A stretch of 64,000 nucleotides of DNA, taken from the NCBI RefSeq assembly GCF_030272615.1, contig NC_081406.1, positions 168,226,361 to 168,290,360 of the forward strand, read 5' to 3'. A program made the translations under genes and the position numbers. Shown here piece after piece: positions 46,865 to 58,668 of this stretch (position 1 is its first letter; every line of letters begins with the position of its first letter). This DNA comes from Cryptomeria japonica (lineage: Eukaryota > Streptophyta > Pinopsida > Cupressales > Cupressaceae). The notes below the pieces were generated by a model, which searched no databases, was not told the origin of the DNA, and saw only the letters and a list, made by a program, of their open reading frames with translations.

Positions 46865-49273
46865 AACCAAAAAAAATTTAATAATTTAATATTACAATAA
46901 TTGTAATTTTAATTAAGTTTTTTAATTATGATTAATTGTTCATTAAGTAATAAATTATGATTAGTTTGTTATTAATTATTTGTATAATGGAAAATGTACA
47001 TTAATTAATATTCAAATTCTATTTTATTATTAATGAATATTTTTCTAATTAAATACTTGATTTGTTAATATTGTTTTTAATTATTAATTTGTTATATTTT
47101 ATTAATCATGGATTAATAAATATATATATTAATTAATAGTTATTTTTGGTATTTTTCTTCATGTGCGCAAGGAAATAATCTGTTAATTTGGGAATGGATT
47201 ATCTATATTTGGTTTCTTTAAATATATATTTCCTTGATTTGTATAGTGTAACTTGGTTCTGGAATAGACGAATTTGGAGAAATTATTTTAGAACCAGTAT
47301 GACCATGATGTTTTAATTGAAGATTAAATATCATATTGAGTTGGTTAACATTTATTTAATTATATTCATGTGAACTTGGTTTAAAAACTCATAATGATGC
47401 ATTTATGTATGTTCAATGCATTTGAACCTTAGAGAGTTAGAAAACCAAGAACAACCTGCATCTAAATGAGGTAGATAACTGCAATCTAACTTAGATCATT
47501 TAGAAAACTTGATCGACTTTTATGTTTAAATCAATATGGGAAAATATTGTCTTTTCCAGTTATTGCCTATGCAAGTTTAATTTTTGTATTCGCTTTTGCT
47601 TCAGTAATGGCAAGCCTTGATTTGTTTGATTGGACCCTATTGTATGGTTGATTTGGGATACCTATTTTTGTCCTTAGTCTCGAGCTTGAGTGTTGTTTTG
47701 TTGAGGTGTTGTAATTGGTCATATCCTTTATGTGGGTGTCAAATGATGTTTGGTGGTTGACCATAGCTGGTCAGGTCTCTAGTTAGAGTACTGTCTATCA
47801 GTGCACCTCATTGGAGTCGTGTTTGACCAAATGGTTGTTTCCTCCATGTTGAACTCTGTATGCTTGACCATGAGTGTTCCTTGGTTTTTGAGTTCGTTTG
47901 AGTATAGTCTAGTGTCATAAGGGAAAGTGGCTTTCGATTGGGGGCCACGCCCAAAGTGGCTGCTAGGTAACCCATCGGAAGTGAGTCTAATAAGTGATAA
48001 CCTAATAGTATATTAGAGTGTTGTTAATGAATCTCTAAGTAAGATAATTGTGCCTCACACATGGGATGAGTGCTAACACAGACTCGACATGCTGTGAGAA
48101 GGCCTGAAATGGCAAACCATCATCCTTGTCTTCACGAAAGGATGCGTGGGTCCACATGAGGCTTGGATGGGCCGGAGGCTCATATTAGGTTGCTAGGGTA
48201 ACCTAGTGGATGAGGTCAAAACCTATGAAGACCTGCCATGGTAACCATACCAGGTCATGTGATGACACTTGTCCCTACGTTCGCTAGTGTGTTGTTGTAT
48301 TGTTTGGATAGGAGCACTTTTGTGGAGTCGTCCTATTGCTTATGCCCTTGTGAGTACCTGATTATCATGCTAGACCTTGGGTTGCGATGACTTAGTTTTG
48401 TGGATGCTCCAGTGGATCATTGTATTTGCTTCTATTATGTTTAGTTGGATCCTTTCCTATTCAGGGATCATTTATGTATTTATTGACCGATGTGGTCGTT
48501 TGTATATTGGTTATATTTCGCCTTGATGGAAGGATTGTAAATAATGAGAACCTCATGTATTCTTAACTTTATTAATTACCAGAGGGGTCTTGCAATTGAG
48601 AAAACCCAGAGATGTAGCCCTCTAGGGGTGAACTCCGAGATCAATTTGGTGTTATGTGATGCTTATGTCTTTATGTTCCTTTTTAGTTTTAGTATGTATG
48701 GATGGCATCATGCTAAAATGTTGAAATGGTTTATATGAAATTAATCTTCAATGCATGCACGTAGTCGTCTTTTAAATGCAGTAAATTGGATCATGAAAGA
48801 ATGTAGCTTAGTATAATGGAATACATTCAGTTATTGCTAAGGAAATTAAGTATGCATGGAAAGATCTCATTAATTTATGATGAAAATTTAAGTGTGTTAT
48901 GAAATTAGATGCATGGCTTAAGTTGTTAATGAAAAGTATGAATGAAAGGTATGAATAAATGTTAATGGATGAACCTTATGTTGTGATTTATATTTTCATC
49001 TTCTGAAAGATATTATCCTTGTTTAAGAATTATCTCGTTATAAGATAATCGACTTATTGGATTTATTAGGGTGAGTTAAGTGAAATGTGGAATTAAGTAA
49101 TCATGTTGGGAAACTCTTTAGGTGTTAGTTGTAGTCTTCCACTGTGTAATCTAAACTTTGATATCTCATTGGATCATTGTGTTGTGTTTAACTTTTAAAA
49201 AACTAAAAATTATTGCACTCTATTCTTGTGTTTTAGTTTATCCCTTCAGGGTTTCCTGGCGGGGCATTACATT

Positions 49274-49286
49274 TGGTATCATAGCC
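49274..49286 (+). promoter_or_regulatory. Primer-binding site after LTR C
   Basis: TGGTATCATAGCC, two bases after the LTR end, matches the plant initiator-Met tRNA site TGGTATCAGAGCC at 12 of 13 positions. Confidence 0.85.
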
Positions 49287-50990
49287 CATGTTGCAAACAC
49301 TGGGATCTCTGGTGTCGCGTGTGCCCTTAGTTGGTGTGAGGTGTATCGACCTTATGTGCATGCTTGTCCTCCTTTTTGTATGTGAGTGATTGAGCAAGCC
49401 TTAACTTGTGTGTAACGTGTGTGTTCACACCTTGTTTTCACCTTCTTGATGTTGGTGTTTTGAGTGATTGATTGTACTTTGTGTGCTTATCGATGTCTTG
49501 GTCTATGATTACTCTTATTCAGAAAGAAAGTCATAGGTACCTTCCTTATTGATTGTTGTACTCTTTAGACTAATCCATTTGGGTTGGTCAGTGCTTGTCT
49601 TGAATCTGAAAGTGTGAATTGTGCTTGTTTAAGATTATGATCTAGCTTAGTGTTGTCCACTTGAAGGACTAGTATGGTAGATATTGAATGCTTATTTTGT
49701 AGCAAATTGAATGATTATAACCCTTCCTCCTCTCTCTCTCTAGAAATTTAATGTTTGTGATGTGTGTAATAATCTCTTATGAGAGTTTTCTTTTTGCAAG
49801 AGAAAGGTGTAACTTCTTGAACCCTTGTGTGAACCCTATGATGCTTATGTGTTTTTAAATAATAAAAAGGGGCTTTGGGTTTGAAAGTTAATATTGGCTA
49901 TTGGGAGAAAACTGTATGTTTGAATTAAAAATTCTCCATGTGTTTTGTAGAAGTAACATAATTAAATTATATCTTAAGTAAGATGCATCAGTATGTGAAT
50001 AGTTGTTATGTGAAACTGCTTTGTTTGTAAGTATTAAAGGGAACATGTTATAGTAGCTTCAAGAGTGTATTAATGTGTTCCACAAAATATTGTTTTATGT
50101 GTTTCATTAAACTAGTTTGATTGAGGATTTTATTTAGCAATGCTCCATTGAACTTGCTTTTGGGTATATGTAATTACCTTATTATGTTTAGAAAGTGCGA
50201 ATGAAAAGCTTGTTTGATGCGCATGCATTAATATGTATTATTTTGGTGATAGCTCCTCGCTTACCTTTTGATCATAATTTGATTTTCATTGATAGGTTGC
50301 AAATTATGATATGTGTCTGTATTGTATTAAGAGTAGTGAGTGTTCGCAAGAGGTCTGGTATTATCGAAAGATTGCTTGTTTTGATCTCTGTTGTTTGGAA
50401 AACTAGAACATTCTGTTGCAACCATAATAATTGGAGATGTCATGTAGTCCAATTGACATTCTTCTAAAAACCATAGCAAAATGAAAACCGTGCAATTTAA
50501 ATGATAGGCTTATAGTGATAAATTTTAGTATATAGTGTGATCTAGTTGATCTTGTGTCTTTGTAGGAAACAATTTGATTATCAAGCTCTCTTTTCCTTCT
50601 CTCTTTCAAGTATTTGTGAGTTTGCAAGTTTTTTTTATCTTAGTTTGGAGTGCAAATTTTGTGAATTTGATATGACCAAGTTCAGTAGGAACAAGATATC
50701 TTATGATAGAGAATGAGGTTATTATGATCAAGCGTTGTAGCTTCGTGATAAAGGATGATAGATCCTGATGAGAAACTATGTTTGAATGATCAGCTTATCA
50801 AAGAAAATGTGATGATGCACTTTGAGATGTTAGATCTCATACTTGTTGGAGATGAATACTTGAAAACCTTAGTGTGTCTAGTTTTGAATCTATTTTTGAA
50901 AGAAGATAACCTTACTAAGTGCTCTGAGAAAATATCCTAAGCACTATGTTTGACTGTCTGAGAAATGGGTTTTTTTTTAAATTTTGGCGC
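49287..50990 (+). other. Non-coding internal region of the LTR C element
   Basis: No gag, protease or pol motif is readable on either strand; the longest frames are about 90 codons and not retroviral. Giant LTRs with a non-coding internal region are the definition of LARD elements. Where the internal region ends on the right is not clear. Confidence 0.5.
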
Positions 50991-50994
50991 AGTT

Positions 50995-51247
50995 TACCAG
51001 AAAAGATGACAAAAAATGACAAGAAATGTTGCTATAATGGCTAGAAACACTGACAAACTGACTAGAAACGTTGAGGAAAAGACCAAAAACATTGACAAAC
51101 TGATTAGAAACATTGAGGAAAAGACCAAAAACACTAAGGAAAAGACCAAAAACGCTGACAAATTGACCAAAAACGTTGACAAATTGACCAAAAATGTTGA
51201 CAATCTGACTAGAAACGTTGAGGAACATACCAAAAAAAGTATATTGC
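50995..51247 (+). repeat. 21-bp tandem array (left copy)
   Basis: About 11 units of 21 bp such as GACAAACTGACTAGAAACGTT and GAGGAAAAGACCAAAAACATT. With a period of 21 the array is open in one frame and would encode seven-residue units (DKLTRNV, EEKTKNI), a heptad pattern. There is no start context or longer ORF, so it may be only a minisatellite. Confidence 0.85.
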
Positions 51248-51249
51248 AA

Positions 51250-52010
51250 TTCAGTGACTTGGAAGTTTAAATCAGTGATGTTTAGACTCGGGAAATTGAT
51301 TGTTTGAACTTAGAATATTTTTGTTTTGATCCAAATATTTGATTTTTAGACTCAGACAACTAATGTTTAGACCTAGCAAGTGCAAATTGGGAGATCTAGT
51401 GTTGAAATATGAGCAAGTTGACACTCAAACCTAGAGAGATGACATTTGGACCATAAGAGCTGACGTTTAGACCAGGAGACCTGATGTTTGGAACAAGAGA
51501 GTTGTTGTTTGAACCAAGAACTCTGAAGTTTAAGATACTAATGTTGGAACTCAGACAATGGTTGTTTTGACTCCAAGAGTTGAAGTGTAGACTCTGGCAA
51601 CTGATGTTTATACCTAGCAAGCTCAACCTTGGAGAGTTAATGTTGAAATATGGAAAAACTGACATTCATACCAAGAGAGCTGCATTTTAGACCAAAAGAG
51701 TTGACGTTTGGACCAGGAGAGCTACTGTTTGGACTGAAAGAGCTGTTGTTTGCACTAAAAGAGCTACTATTTAGACCGAGAGAGCTACTGTTTGGATTGA
51801 AAGGGCCATTGTTAGAAGTGAAAGAATACTGTTTGGACTAAAAGAGCCACTTTTTGAATTGAGAGAGCTACTGTTTGGACTAAAAGAGCCACTGTTTGGA
51901 CTGAGAGAGCTACTGTTTGGACTAAAAGAGCTATTGTTTGGATCGAGAGAGCTACTATTTAGACTGAAAGAGACATTGTTTGGACCGAAAGAGCTAATTT
52001 TCTGTGAAAC
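51250..52010 (+). repeat. 24-bp tandem array, decaying
   Basis: Units like GAGAGCTACTGTTTGGACTGAAA repeat every 24 bp, best kept at 51,640-52,000 and degraded to the left. A period of 24 keeps the frame open, giving eight-residue units (ELLFGLKE). A CCGAAAGAGCTAAT end at about 51,979 recurs at 61,360 next to the right array. Confidence 0.8.
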
Positions 52011-52416
52011 TTGTAAACTTGATAGTTTCAAGTTTGAGTTTGCATTTTTTGTTGAGTTTCAATGGATATTTTTATGTGATTTACAAACACATTAGATATA
52101 TTGTCTTTTGTCCCAAAGGACACATAAAGTGTATGTTCAAGAAGCTTTAAAGAAAACCCAAGTTTTAACAAGTTTTGAACAATTGAAAACACACCATTCA
52201 GTCTATCCTAAGGAGATCGACTTCATTATTAGTTCTTAGCCCACACTTGGTACCCTGTCAGCTCACACAACCTTGTCACCCCCTAAAGGGCACCCATGTT
52301 TTTACTTTTACGAGAGCTAGTGGAGTCTCGTTATGAGCCTAGAAATAAGGTCTCAAAAGGGGAGTTCATACATACACTCAAGAGGGACATATGGTGAGTG
52401 TCTTTGGAAGAGATTT
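52011..52416. other. Spacer left of the chromovirus
   Basis: No ORF or repeat is recognised. It ends AGATTT directly at the LTR start. Confidence 0.6.
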
Positions 52417-54011
52417 TGATGCAGAGAGTCTTGGAGCTTTGTTTGTTCACCTTCTTGAGTGACTTGTCCTACTCAACCCTTCAACAACTCAAGTCCTTCC
52501 TATGGCACTTGGCAGGGGTTATGATAATGAGACCTCCAAGGTTTGAACCTTCTTGACTTTCCTCCTAGGTATAGCCAATGGTTACGGGACAACCAACTCC
52601 ACCACTTGAGGTTTCCACCTCAGTTACTCACACAATCCTCTCTTGGGCTTCAACTACTCTTGCAAGGATCTTAACACACAACCACTTCTTATGGTTTACC
52701 AATGCATCAGAAAGGTGTCTTCAATATTTTTTGAGGTTAAAGACTCACCAAATTCATCATCTTGGCTTCTTAACCCTTCTAGGTCTCTACTGGCACCTAA
52801 ATAGGCCTAATTGCATTAGCCCTCCCTAGGCGGTTTTAGGGTCTTAATTTTCAAAATTCCCAAACAAGCCTATGAATAAATCATGGATTTGAGTACCCTT
52901 TTATAAGTTATAGAAAATACTAAAAAAGTGCATTTGGGTTATCCGTACACGTGGGTTTTCACATGCTGCACTATTTTGAAGGGTTTTAGGCCTAACCGAT
53001 GACTTGGCAAGATGGGTCTCAAAATCTTCACCAGTCAAATTTCCTACTCCAAAATTTTTTGAGACCTTCAAGGGAACTCAGAGGGATTTCCATTCATGTG
53101 TTATTTGGTCATGCATGAATCCCCATGTGCTCACAAATCACACCTTTCTTGCTGTCCTAACTCACCTACTCCCAGCGATGAGCCTAGGGCTTCATTGTTT
53201 CTCCTCCTCCTGGACCTGCAACACCACACACCCTATTCCTAAGCTATGTAAAAAACCTAACCTATAATTCTTAGTGATTTCAACAGGTACCATCAAAGAA
53301 TGCCTAGGTTAGAGCCATTTCTTTCTCTAAAACCCTACTTGCAAGGGTTTTGCTCCTAGTTGCAAAGAATGGAAGAAATCTCTACAACCTGGAACAATCA
53401 AACCTACAAATCAACCTTAATTAAAACAAATACAATGAAAATTCAAATATGGCAATGATTTTACACCATATAGTCCATACTAGACTGTACAAACAAGGAA
53501 AACAAGACAAAAACTGCCAAAACCCGGTGGAAACAAGGTTGCTTCACAAACCAAAAACTTGCTCTTGCATTTCCAATCCTCCAAACCATACAATGAAGTG
53601 AAATTTGGCTTATATCCAATTGTTTCAGTCAGTTCAACCAACTTCCTAATGCTTATAATAAAAAATACAACTTTTGCAAGAATTTGCAAAATGTTGCTCA
53701 ACAACTTTTTGACAACTTTTGCTCTAGGATGCAATTTTGTATTCTAATGCAATCTAAGACTCTTGAAGGTCCTCAAACACCCTATAAGATATAAAAATAA
53801 CTCCATTGACTACTAAAACATTAATACATTCATCTAGAGTATTTTACTTGTGAACTACCTAAACATCTCACTTCTCAGAACTAAAACTTAGACAACACAA
53901 CCATGGCTCTATTGAGTCCTCAATGGTTGGTCCATTATTACATCACAAATATAAAACAAACTTAAAACAAAATAAATCTCTCATACTTGGAGTGTTAGGT
54001 GCCCTACACCA
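52417..54011 (-). mobile_element. 3' LTR of the chromovirus (1,595 bp)
   Basis: The plus-strand ends are TGATGCAGAG at 52,417 and CCTACACCA at 54,011, so the minus strand runs TGGTGTAGGG...CTGCATCA. It aligns with 58,669-60,289 over its whole length. Confidence 0.93.
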
Positions 54012-54025
54012 TACTCTCCTGGGTC
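54012..54025 (-). promoter_or_regulatory. Polypurine tract of the chromovirus
   Basis: On the minus strand GACCCAGGAGAGTA lies directly before the 3' LTR start TGGTGTAG. Confidence 0.7.
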
Positions 54026-54032
54026 AAAGAAC

Positions 54033-54469
54033 TCAAGTCCCTTGAGTTATAAGGTCTGAAATCTCCACTCCATGTTGAAGTATATATGCTTCTGACACCC
54101 ACATGGCATCTGAATCAGGTAACCCTTTCCACTTGAAAAGATAGTTCTTGTAGACTCCTTTCCTTGCCTTTTTTACTATCTTGGTATCCAAGATACTCTC
54201 TAACTCAATCAGTTGACTAGGTGGCAAATCCTTTATCCATTCTTATGAACTGGTGATGGCATGTCTATTTGATTTGTTGGTGACTTTACCTTGTATGGAT
54301 AGAGATCACATACATTAAAAATAGGAGATATTCCCAAGGTAGGAGGAAATTCAACCTCATAGGCATTCTGCCCATACTTGTGCACCATCTTGAGAGGTCC
54401 AATTTTCTTCATCATGAGCTTGATGGGCTGCCCTTTTGGAAGCCTCTCCTTCCTAAGGTATTCCAACAC
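54033..54469 (-). pseudogene. Integrase C-terminal region and chromodomain
   Basis: The first piece (54,469-54,233) is the end of integrase: a basic stretch, GPLKMVHKYGQNAYEVEFP (the GPY/F-type region), and a segment ending DLYPYK before a stop. The second piece (54,227-54,033) is a chromodomain: an ILDTKIVKKARKGVYKNYLFKWKG strand block and the DSDAMWVSE segment, ending near LITQGT. The KWKG and W positions of the aromatic cage region are kept. A stop separates the pieces. Chromodomains at this place define chromoviruses and help direct integration into heterochromatin. Confidence 0.85.
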
Positions 54470-54733
54470 TAAGTATCCTACTTTAAATTGTACCTTCCTC
54501 CTTGTATTATCAGCTTGAACCTCATACTGCTCGGATTTTTGTTGTAAGGACTAGCTTACCTTATCATGCACCTCTTTAATACTTTTGGAAAAGTTCTCCC
54601 CTTGTGCACTCTTGGGTGCCATTGAAATAAGATCCCTAAGCTCTAATATGCCCCTAGGATGGAATCCATATACTATCTCAAAAGGAATTTTACTTGTGCT
54701 ACAATTCACTGAGTCATTATATGCATATTCTGC

Positions 54734-55509
54734 CTATCCAAGTATTAGATCCCAAGTTTGTCCATGTTGTTTGGTAAGACATCTTGGCAAGTTACCCAAT
54801 GAATGGTTGAATGCCTCTGTTTGACCATCTGATTGAGGATGATAGGAAGATGAGAAATATAACTTGGTGCCCAACCTCCTCCAAAGTGTCCTCCAAAAGT
54901 GGCTTAAAAACTTCACATCTCTATCACTAACAATGCTGATTGGAAGACCATGATTTCTAACTATCTCTTTGAAGAAGAGGCCTGCAATATAGGTGGCATC
55001 ATTGGTACTCTTGCAAGGTATGAAATGTGCCATTTTGATGAACCTATTTACCACCACATACAAACTATCAAATCCTCTTGGTGTTCTAGGCAAGCCTCCA
55101 TGGTCAAACATTCCCAAGGCCTTTGAGGTATGACCAAGGGTTGATATAGACTTGCATTACTTTAGGTTCCTTTTTCTCTTTGGTAGATGGTACATTTCTC
55201 TACAAACCTTCTCACTTCTGATTGCAACTTGGGCCAATAATAAAACCTACCAACCTGCTCCAAAGTCTTATCAATGCCAAAATGACCTCCTAGACCTCCT
55301 TGATGCTTCTCTTGAATAATATTTTGTCTCATAGAACATTGGGGTATGCTAAGAAGATGACCTTTGAACAACAAACCCTTTTTTATCATGTATTCTGAAT
55401 AAGAGATGTGAGATTTGTTAGAAAAATCAGTACAAATATTATATATCTCTGTAAAATCCTTATCATCCTTGTAGAGGTCTTTTAACTCACTGAAACCCAC
55501 ACTTTGCAA
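54734..55509 (-). pseudogene. Integrase zinc-binding and core domains (broken)
   Basis: Frame 55,509-55,162 holds the HHCC domain: H in EKHQGGLGGHFG is kept, but the CX2C pair reads KCTIYQ, so the second Cys has become Tyr. A stop follows. Frame 55,117-54,734 holds the core: GLPRTPRGFDSLYVVVNRF, FIPCKSTNDATYIAGLFFKE, the second catalytic Asp in VSDRDVKFLSHFW, and the catalytic Glu in YHPQSDGQTEAF. The region around the first catalytic Asp (about 55,100) is disturbed by a shift and small deletion. Confidence 0.9.
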
Positions 55510-55563
55510 TTGAATCTCCTACATGGTCATGATTCTCCTACTTAGTGCATCAACAACTTTGTT

Positions 55564-57009
55564 TTATGTCCCTTTCTTGTGTTTTATAGTGAATGTATAA
55601 GATTTTAGGTACTCAACCCACTTTAGGTTTCTTTGGTTCAACTTCTCTTGCCCATTGAGGAAAATAAGGGCATGGTTGTCGATGAAGACTACAAATTCTT
55701 TGGGCAACAGGTAGTGATGCCATTTTTTCAATGCTTTAACCATTACATACAACTCCAAGTCATATGTGGAGTACCTTTTCTTATCTTCATTTAAATTTTC
55801 TGAGAAGAAAGCTATAGGATGTCCCTCTTGGCTTAAAATTGCCCCTATTGCCCTTTGGCTTGCATCACATTCTACTAGAAATAATTGATTGAAGTTAGAC
55901 AATCTAAGGGTTGGCAGCTCTGCTATCTTGGTTTTCAACATTTCAAACCCCTTCCTAGCTTCCTCTGTCCACTTAAAGTGACATTTAATCCCTCCTTTAA
56001 TGGTATTGAGAACTGGAGCACAAACATGGCTAAAGTTTCTCACAAATTTCCTGTAAAAAGATGCCATTCCATGAAAGCTTATAACTTCACTTATGCCCCT
56101 AGGGATATGCCAATTAAGTATTGCTTCTACCTTACTTGAATCCATGTTTAAACATCCATGAGAAATAACAAAACCAAGGTATACAAGCTTTGTTTTCAAA
56201 AACTCACATTTTTCAAGGTTAATCTTGAGTTGAGCCTCCTTCAACTTCTTTAAAACCATCTCCAAATGCTTGAGGTGTTCCTCCTTGAACCTATGGTAGA
56301 TTAAAATGTCATCATGATACACAATTATAAATCTACCAATAAACTCAACTAAGACTTCATTCATGAGTCTTTGGAAGGTACTAGGTCCATCGGTGAGGCC
56401 AAATGGCATCACCAACCACTCATATAGGCCTGCATTGGTTCTAAAGGTTGTCTTCCATTCATCTCTAGGTATGATTCTGATCTGATGATAACCAGACTTC
56501 AATTCCACCTTTGTGAAGTAGCTTGCACCTTCTAGATTATCTAATAGGTCTTCAATCCTTGGCATGGGAAACCAATACCTTATAGTAATCTTGTTGATTG
56601 CTCTAGAGTCTGTACATATTCTCCATTTGCCTTCCTTTTTAGGAACTAACACAGTAGGAACATCACATGGACTCAAACTCTTCTTGATAAACCCTTTGTC
56701 TAAGAGTTCTTGCACTTGTTTGGTGATCTCATTTTGAGTAGGTGTCATTTTGTAGGCAGCTTTGTTTGGCAGATTGGCCCCTGGTATTAAGTCTATTTGA
56801 TGATTTACATCTCTCATTGGAGGCAAAGAATCAGGTATGTCATCCCCTATCACTTCTTCATATTGTTTGAGTAGACCATGCACCTCTTGAGACACTTCAC
56901 TCATTGGATCTGCCTTAGCTTCTTCTCTAGGTTTCAACACTATAGCATGGCCTTGATGTCCTTCTTGTTTCAACACTTTGAGAAACTCTTTTCCCCTCGT
57001 CAACATCAC
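55564..57009 (-). pseudogene. Reverse transcriptase and RNase H (481-codon open frame)
   Basis: Uninterrupted for 481 codons. RT begins near VQELLDKGFIKKSLSP. Motif A reads FTKVELKSGYHQ, with Glu where the catalytic Asp is expected (about 56,503). The YxDD box reads VYHDDILIY (about 56,310) with both Asp kept. The connection contains FHGMASFYRKFVRNFSHVCAP. RNase H shows VECDAS, TYDLELYVMVKALKKW and FIDNHALIF. The frame stops just before the usual NKVVDALSRR, which is readable after the stop. An Asp-to-Glu change in motif A would be expected to cripple polymerase activity. Confidence 0.95.
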
Positions 57010-57045
57010 ACTTCAGCCTATTTTCTTTTCTTCCTTTGGTTCAGG

Positions 57046-57440
57046 TTATGGATCCATTTGATACTTCTTCCCATTCTTGGTGATAAGATACCTATTCTTC
57101 TCCCTGTCATGAGTATCTCTCACATTATATTGCCATGGATGGCCCAACAACAAATGACAAGAATCCATAGGCAATATATCACATAGTAATCTATCCTTGT
57201 ACTCACCGATTTCAAAATCCACCCATGCTTGTTCATCAACCAATACATGTTGACCTCGGTTTAGCCATGATACCTTGTAGGGAGTGAGCTGAGGCGATCT
57301 TTTCAGTTTGAGTTTGTCCACCATTTGAATTGAGATAATATTCTTAGTGGAACTTGAATCTACAATCACTTTACAAATCTTCCCATGTGACCTACAAGTG
57401 GTTCTAAACAAGCTTTTCCTTTGTGGTGGCTCTTGAGCAT
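57046..57440 (-). pseudogene. Aspartic protease-like domain
   Basis: It starts after a frameshift at about 57,425-57,440 (the upstream frame carries EKLMMRRTMLK, this one SLFRTTCRSHGKICKVIVDSSS). The active site reads VDSSSTKNIIS where D-S/T-G is expected, so the Gly is replaced. Then come PYKVSWLNRGQHVLVDEQAWVDFEIGEYKD and PMDSCHLLLGHPWQY, the usual conserved tail of this domain in plant chromoviruses. It runs into a short linker before RT. Confidence 0.85.
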
Positions 57441-58442
57441 TGTTCTCCTCATCATCAATTTTTCTCCATCTGTCACCGGCACTGCCTTGCTGATTGAAGA
57501 AGTTACACTCTGAGTGTCCTCCTCTTGCAACAATTGAGTTCTTGTTTCCCCCATGTATGAGCTTGTGGAGCTTGTGGCTTTCCTCGAGCACTTACTCATG
57601 GTATGCCCAACTTGATTGCAATGATAACACCTACCGGTGAAGACTATATTTCCTCTTCTCGAGTTTCCAAACCTGCCCCTAAAATTGCTCCTTCCTCTAT
57701 AGGACCCTCTAAATTCTCCTCTCGGAGAGTCTCCACTGCCTTCTTGGCCTTGCTTCTCTTCACTTCTTGGTGATTTCTGCCCTCTACCAAAGTTTCCTCT
57801 ACCTATGAAATTCTTACCTCCCCTATGTTTCTGATTTTGTTCACTCCTCCTTTTGATCTTCTCTTCTACCCTTAGGGCCAACTGAGAACACTTATGGACA
57901 GTTTCTGGTGTGAGGATACTTATCTCATCTTGTATATTCTGTCTAAGGCCATTCATGTACCTAGCCAACTTCTCTACCTCATTCTCATGCTTCCTAGCCC
58001 GCAAACTGAGTTTGTGGAACTCCTTAGTATATGCATTGACATCTAACTCCCTTTGCTTTAGATTTTGCAGTCTCTTATGGATCTGAACTCCATAATCTCC
58101 TCAAAGGAATTGTGCCTTAAGTCTGATCTTCATACACTCCCATGAAGTTATCTTCTTTTTGGATTCTTGTATCATTTCTTCTTGCACCATATTCTATCGA
58201 ACCAATGCTGATCCTCTCATTCTTGATTTGGCCACATTGACTCTTTTCTCTTCTGCTACCTCTTTGTAATCAAAGTGATTATTGAGAGCCTCTATCCAAT
58301 CTAGCAACTCTTCTCCATTGAGGTTTCCTCGATATGTGGGTAATCCATCCAAGTTGTCTTTAGAAATGGATTTGACTGCATCTAAGAATAGCTTTTGGTC
58401 TTGAGGCATGGCTACTGCTGCTGGTTCCTCTCCATCTTCCAC
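57441..58442 (-). pseudogene. Gag with CCHC zinc knuckle (broken)
   Basis: It starts at an ATG at 58,442 with an acidic N-terminus, then LDGLPTYRGNLNGEELLDWIEALNNHFDY, the typical gypsy gag fold start. A stop at 58,194 interrupts it, where a conserved Trp is usual. The frame then continues through LQNLKQRELDVNAYTKEFHKL and ARYMNGLRQNIQDEI. An Arg/Gly-rich stretch follows (RGGKNFIGRGNFGRG), then an intact knuckle CYHCNQVGHTMSKC (about 57,600-57,645). It would package element RNA. Confidence 0.9.
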
Positions 58443-58651
58443 TTATGCATCAGTCTCATCACCCCATTTTGTCTTAACCTTCCCCTTCTCCTTCTTAGCC
58501 TCTATGGTTCCTCTACTTCCTTATGCATCCTTCAATCCTTCTATCATCTCTGCCAGTAACTATCAGATGGCTTCTGGAGTCATTGCCTTTGGAGGCATTG
58601 AACTTGCTTCTAATTCTTCACAATCTGACATACACCAAATCTTTCAAAGAA

Positions 58652-58665
58652 TGGCTTTGATACCA
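58652..58665 (-). promoter_or_regulatory. Primer-binding site of the chromovirus
   Basis: On the minus strand, three bases after the 5' LTR end, it reads TGGTATCAAAGCCA, complementary to the initiator-Met tRNA 3' end with one difference from TGGTATCAGAGCCA. Confidence 0.92.
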
Positions 58666-58668
58666 CTC

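Larger units (their letters stand above)
45018..49271 (+). mobile_element. Giant LTR C (4,254 bp), 5' LTR of a LARD-like element
   Basis: It starts TGTAGTACCCC and ends GGCGGGGCATTACA. Unlike A, B and D it is followed by a PBS, so it is a 5' LTR with internal sequence. The flanks CTATC (left) and TTTGG (right) do not match, as expected when the right side is internal. No matching 3' LTR was found in the window. It shares with A and B the TGGATGAGG...ACCATGGTAACC-like and GATGACACT blocks (48,190-48,275) and the CTTTAGGTGTTAGT...TCTTCCACTGTG stretch near the end. Confidence 0.85.

Noticed and set aside
46676-46870. ORF with IYIYIY repeats
   Set aside because: Translation of the TA microsatellite and the palindromic array.
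51016-51270. 84-codon heptad ORF as a real coiled-coil protein gene
   Set aside because: The frame is open only because the unit is 21 bp without a stop. There is no promoter, longer ORF or splice context; kept as a tandem array.
51650-52095. ORFs of eight-residue ELLFGLKE repeats
   Set aside because: Simple translation of a 24-bp tandem array.
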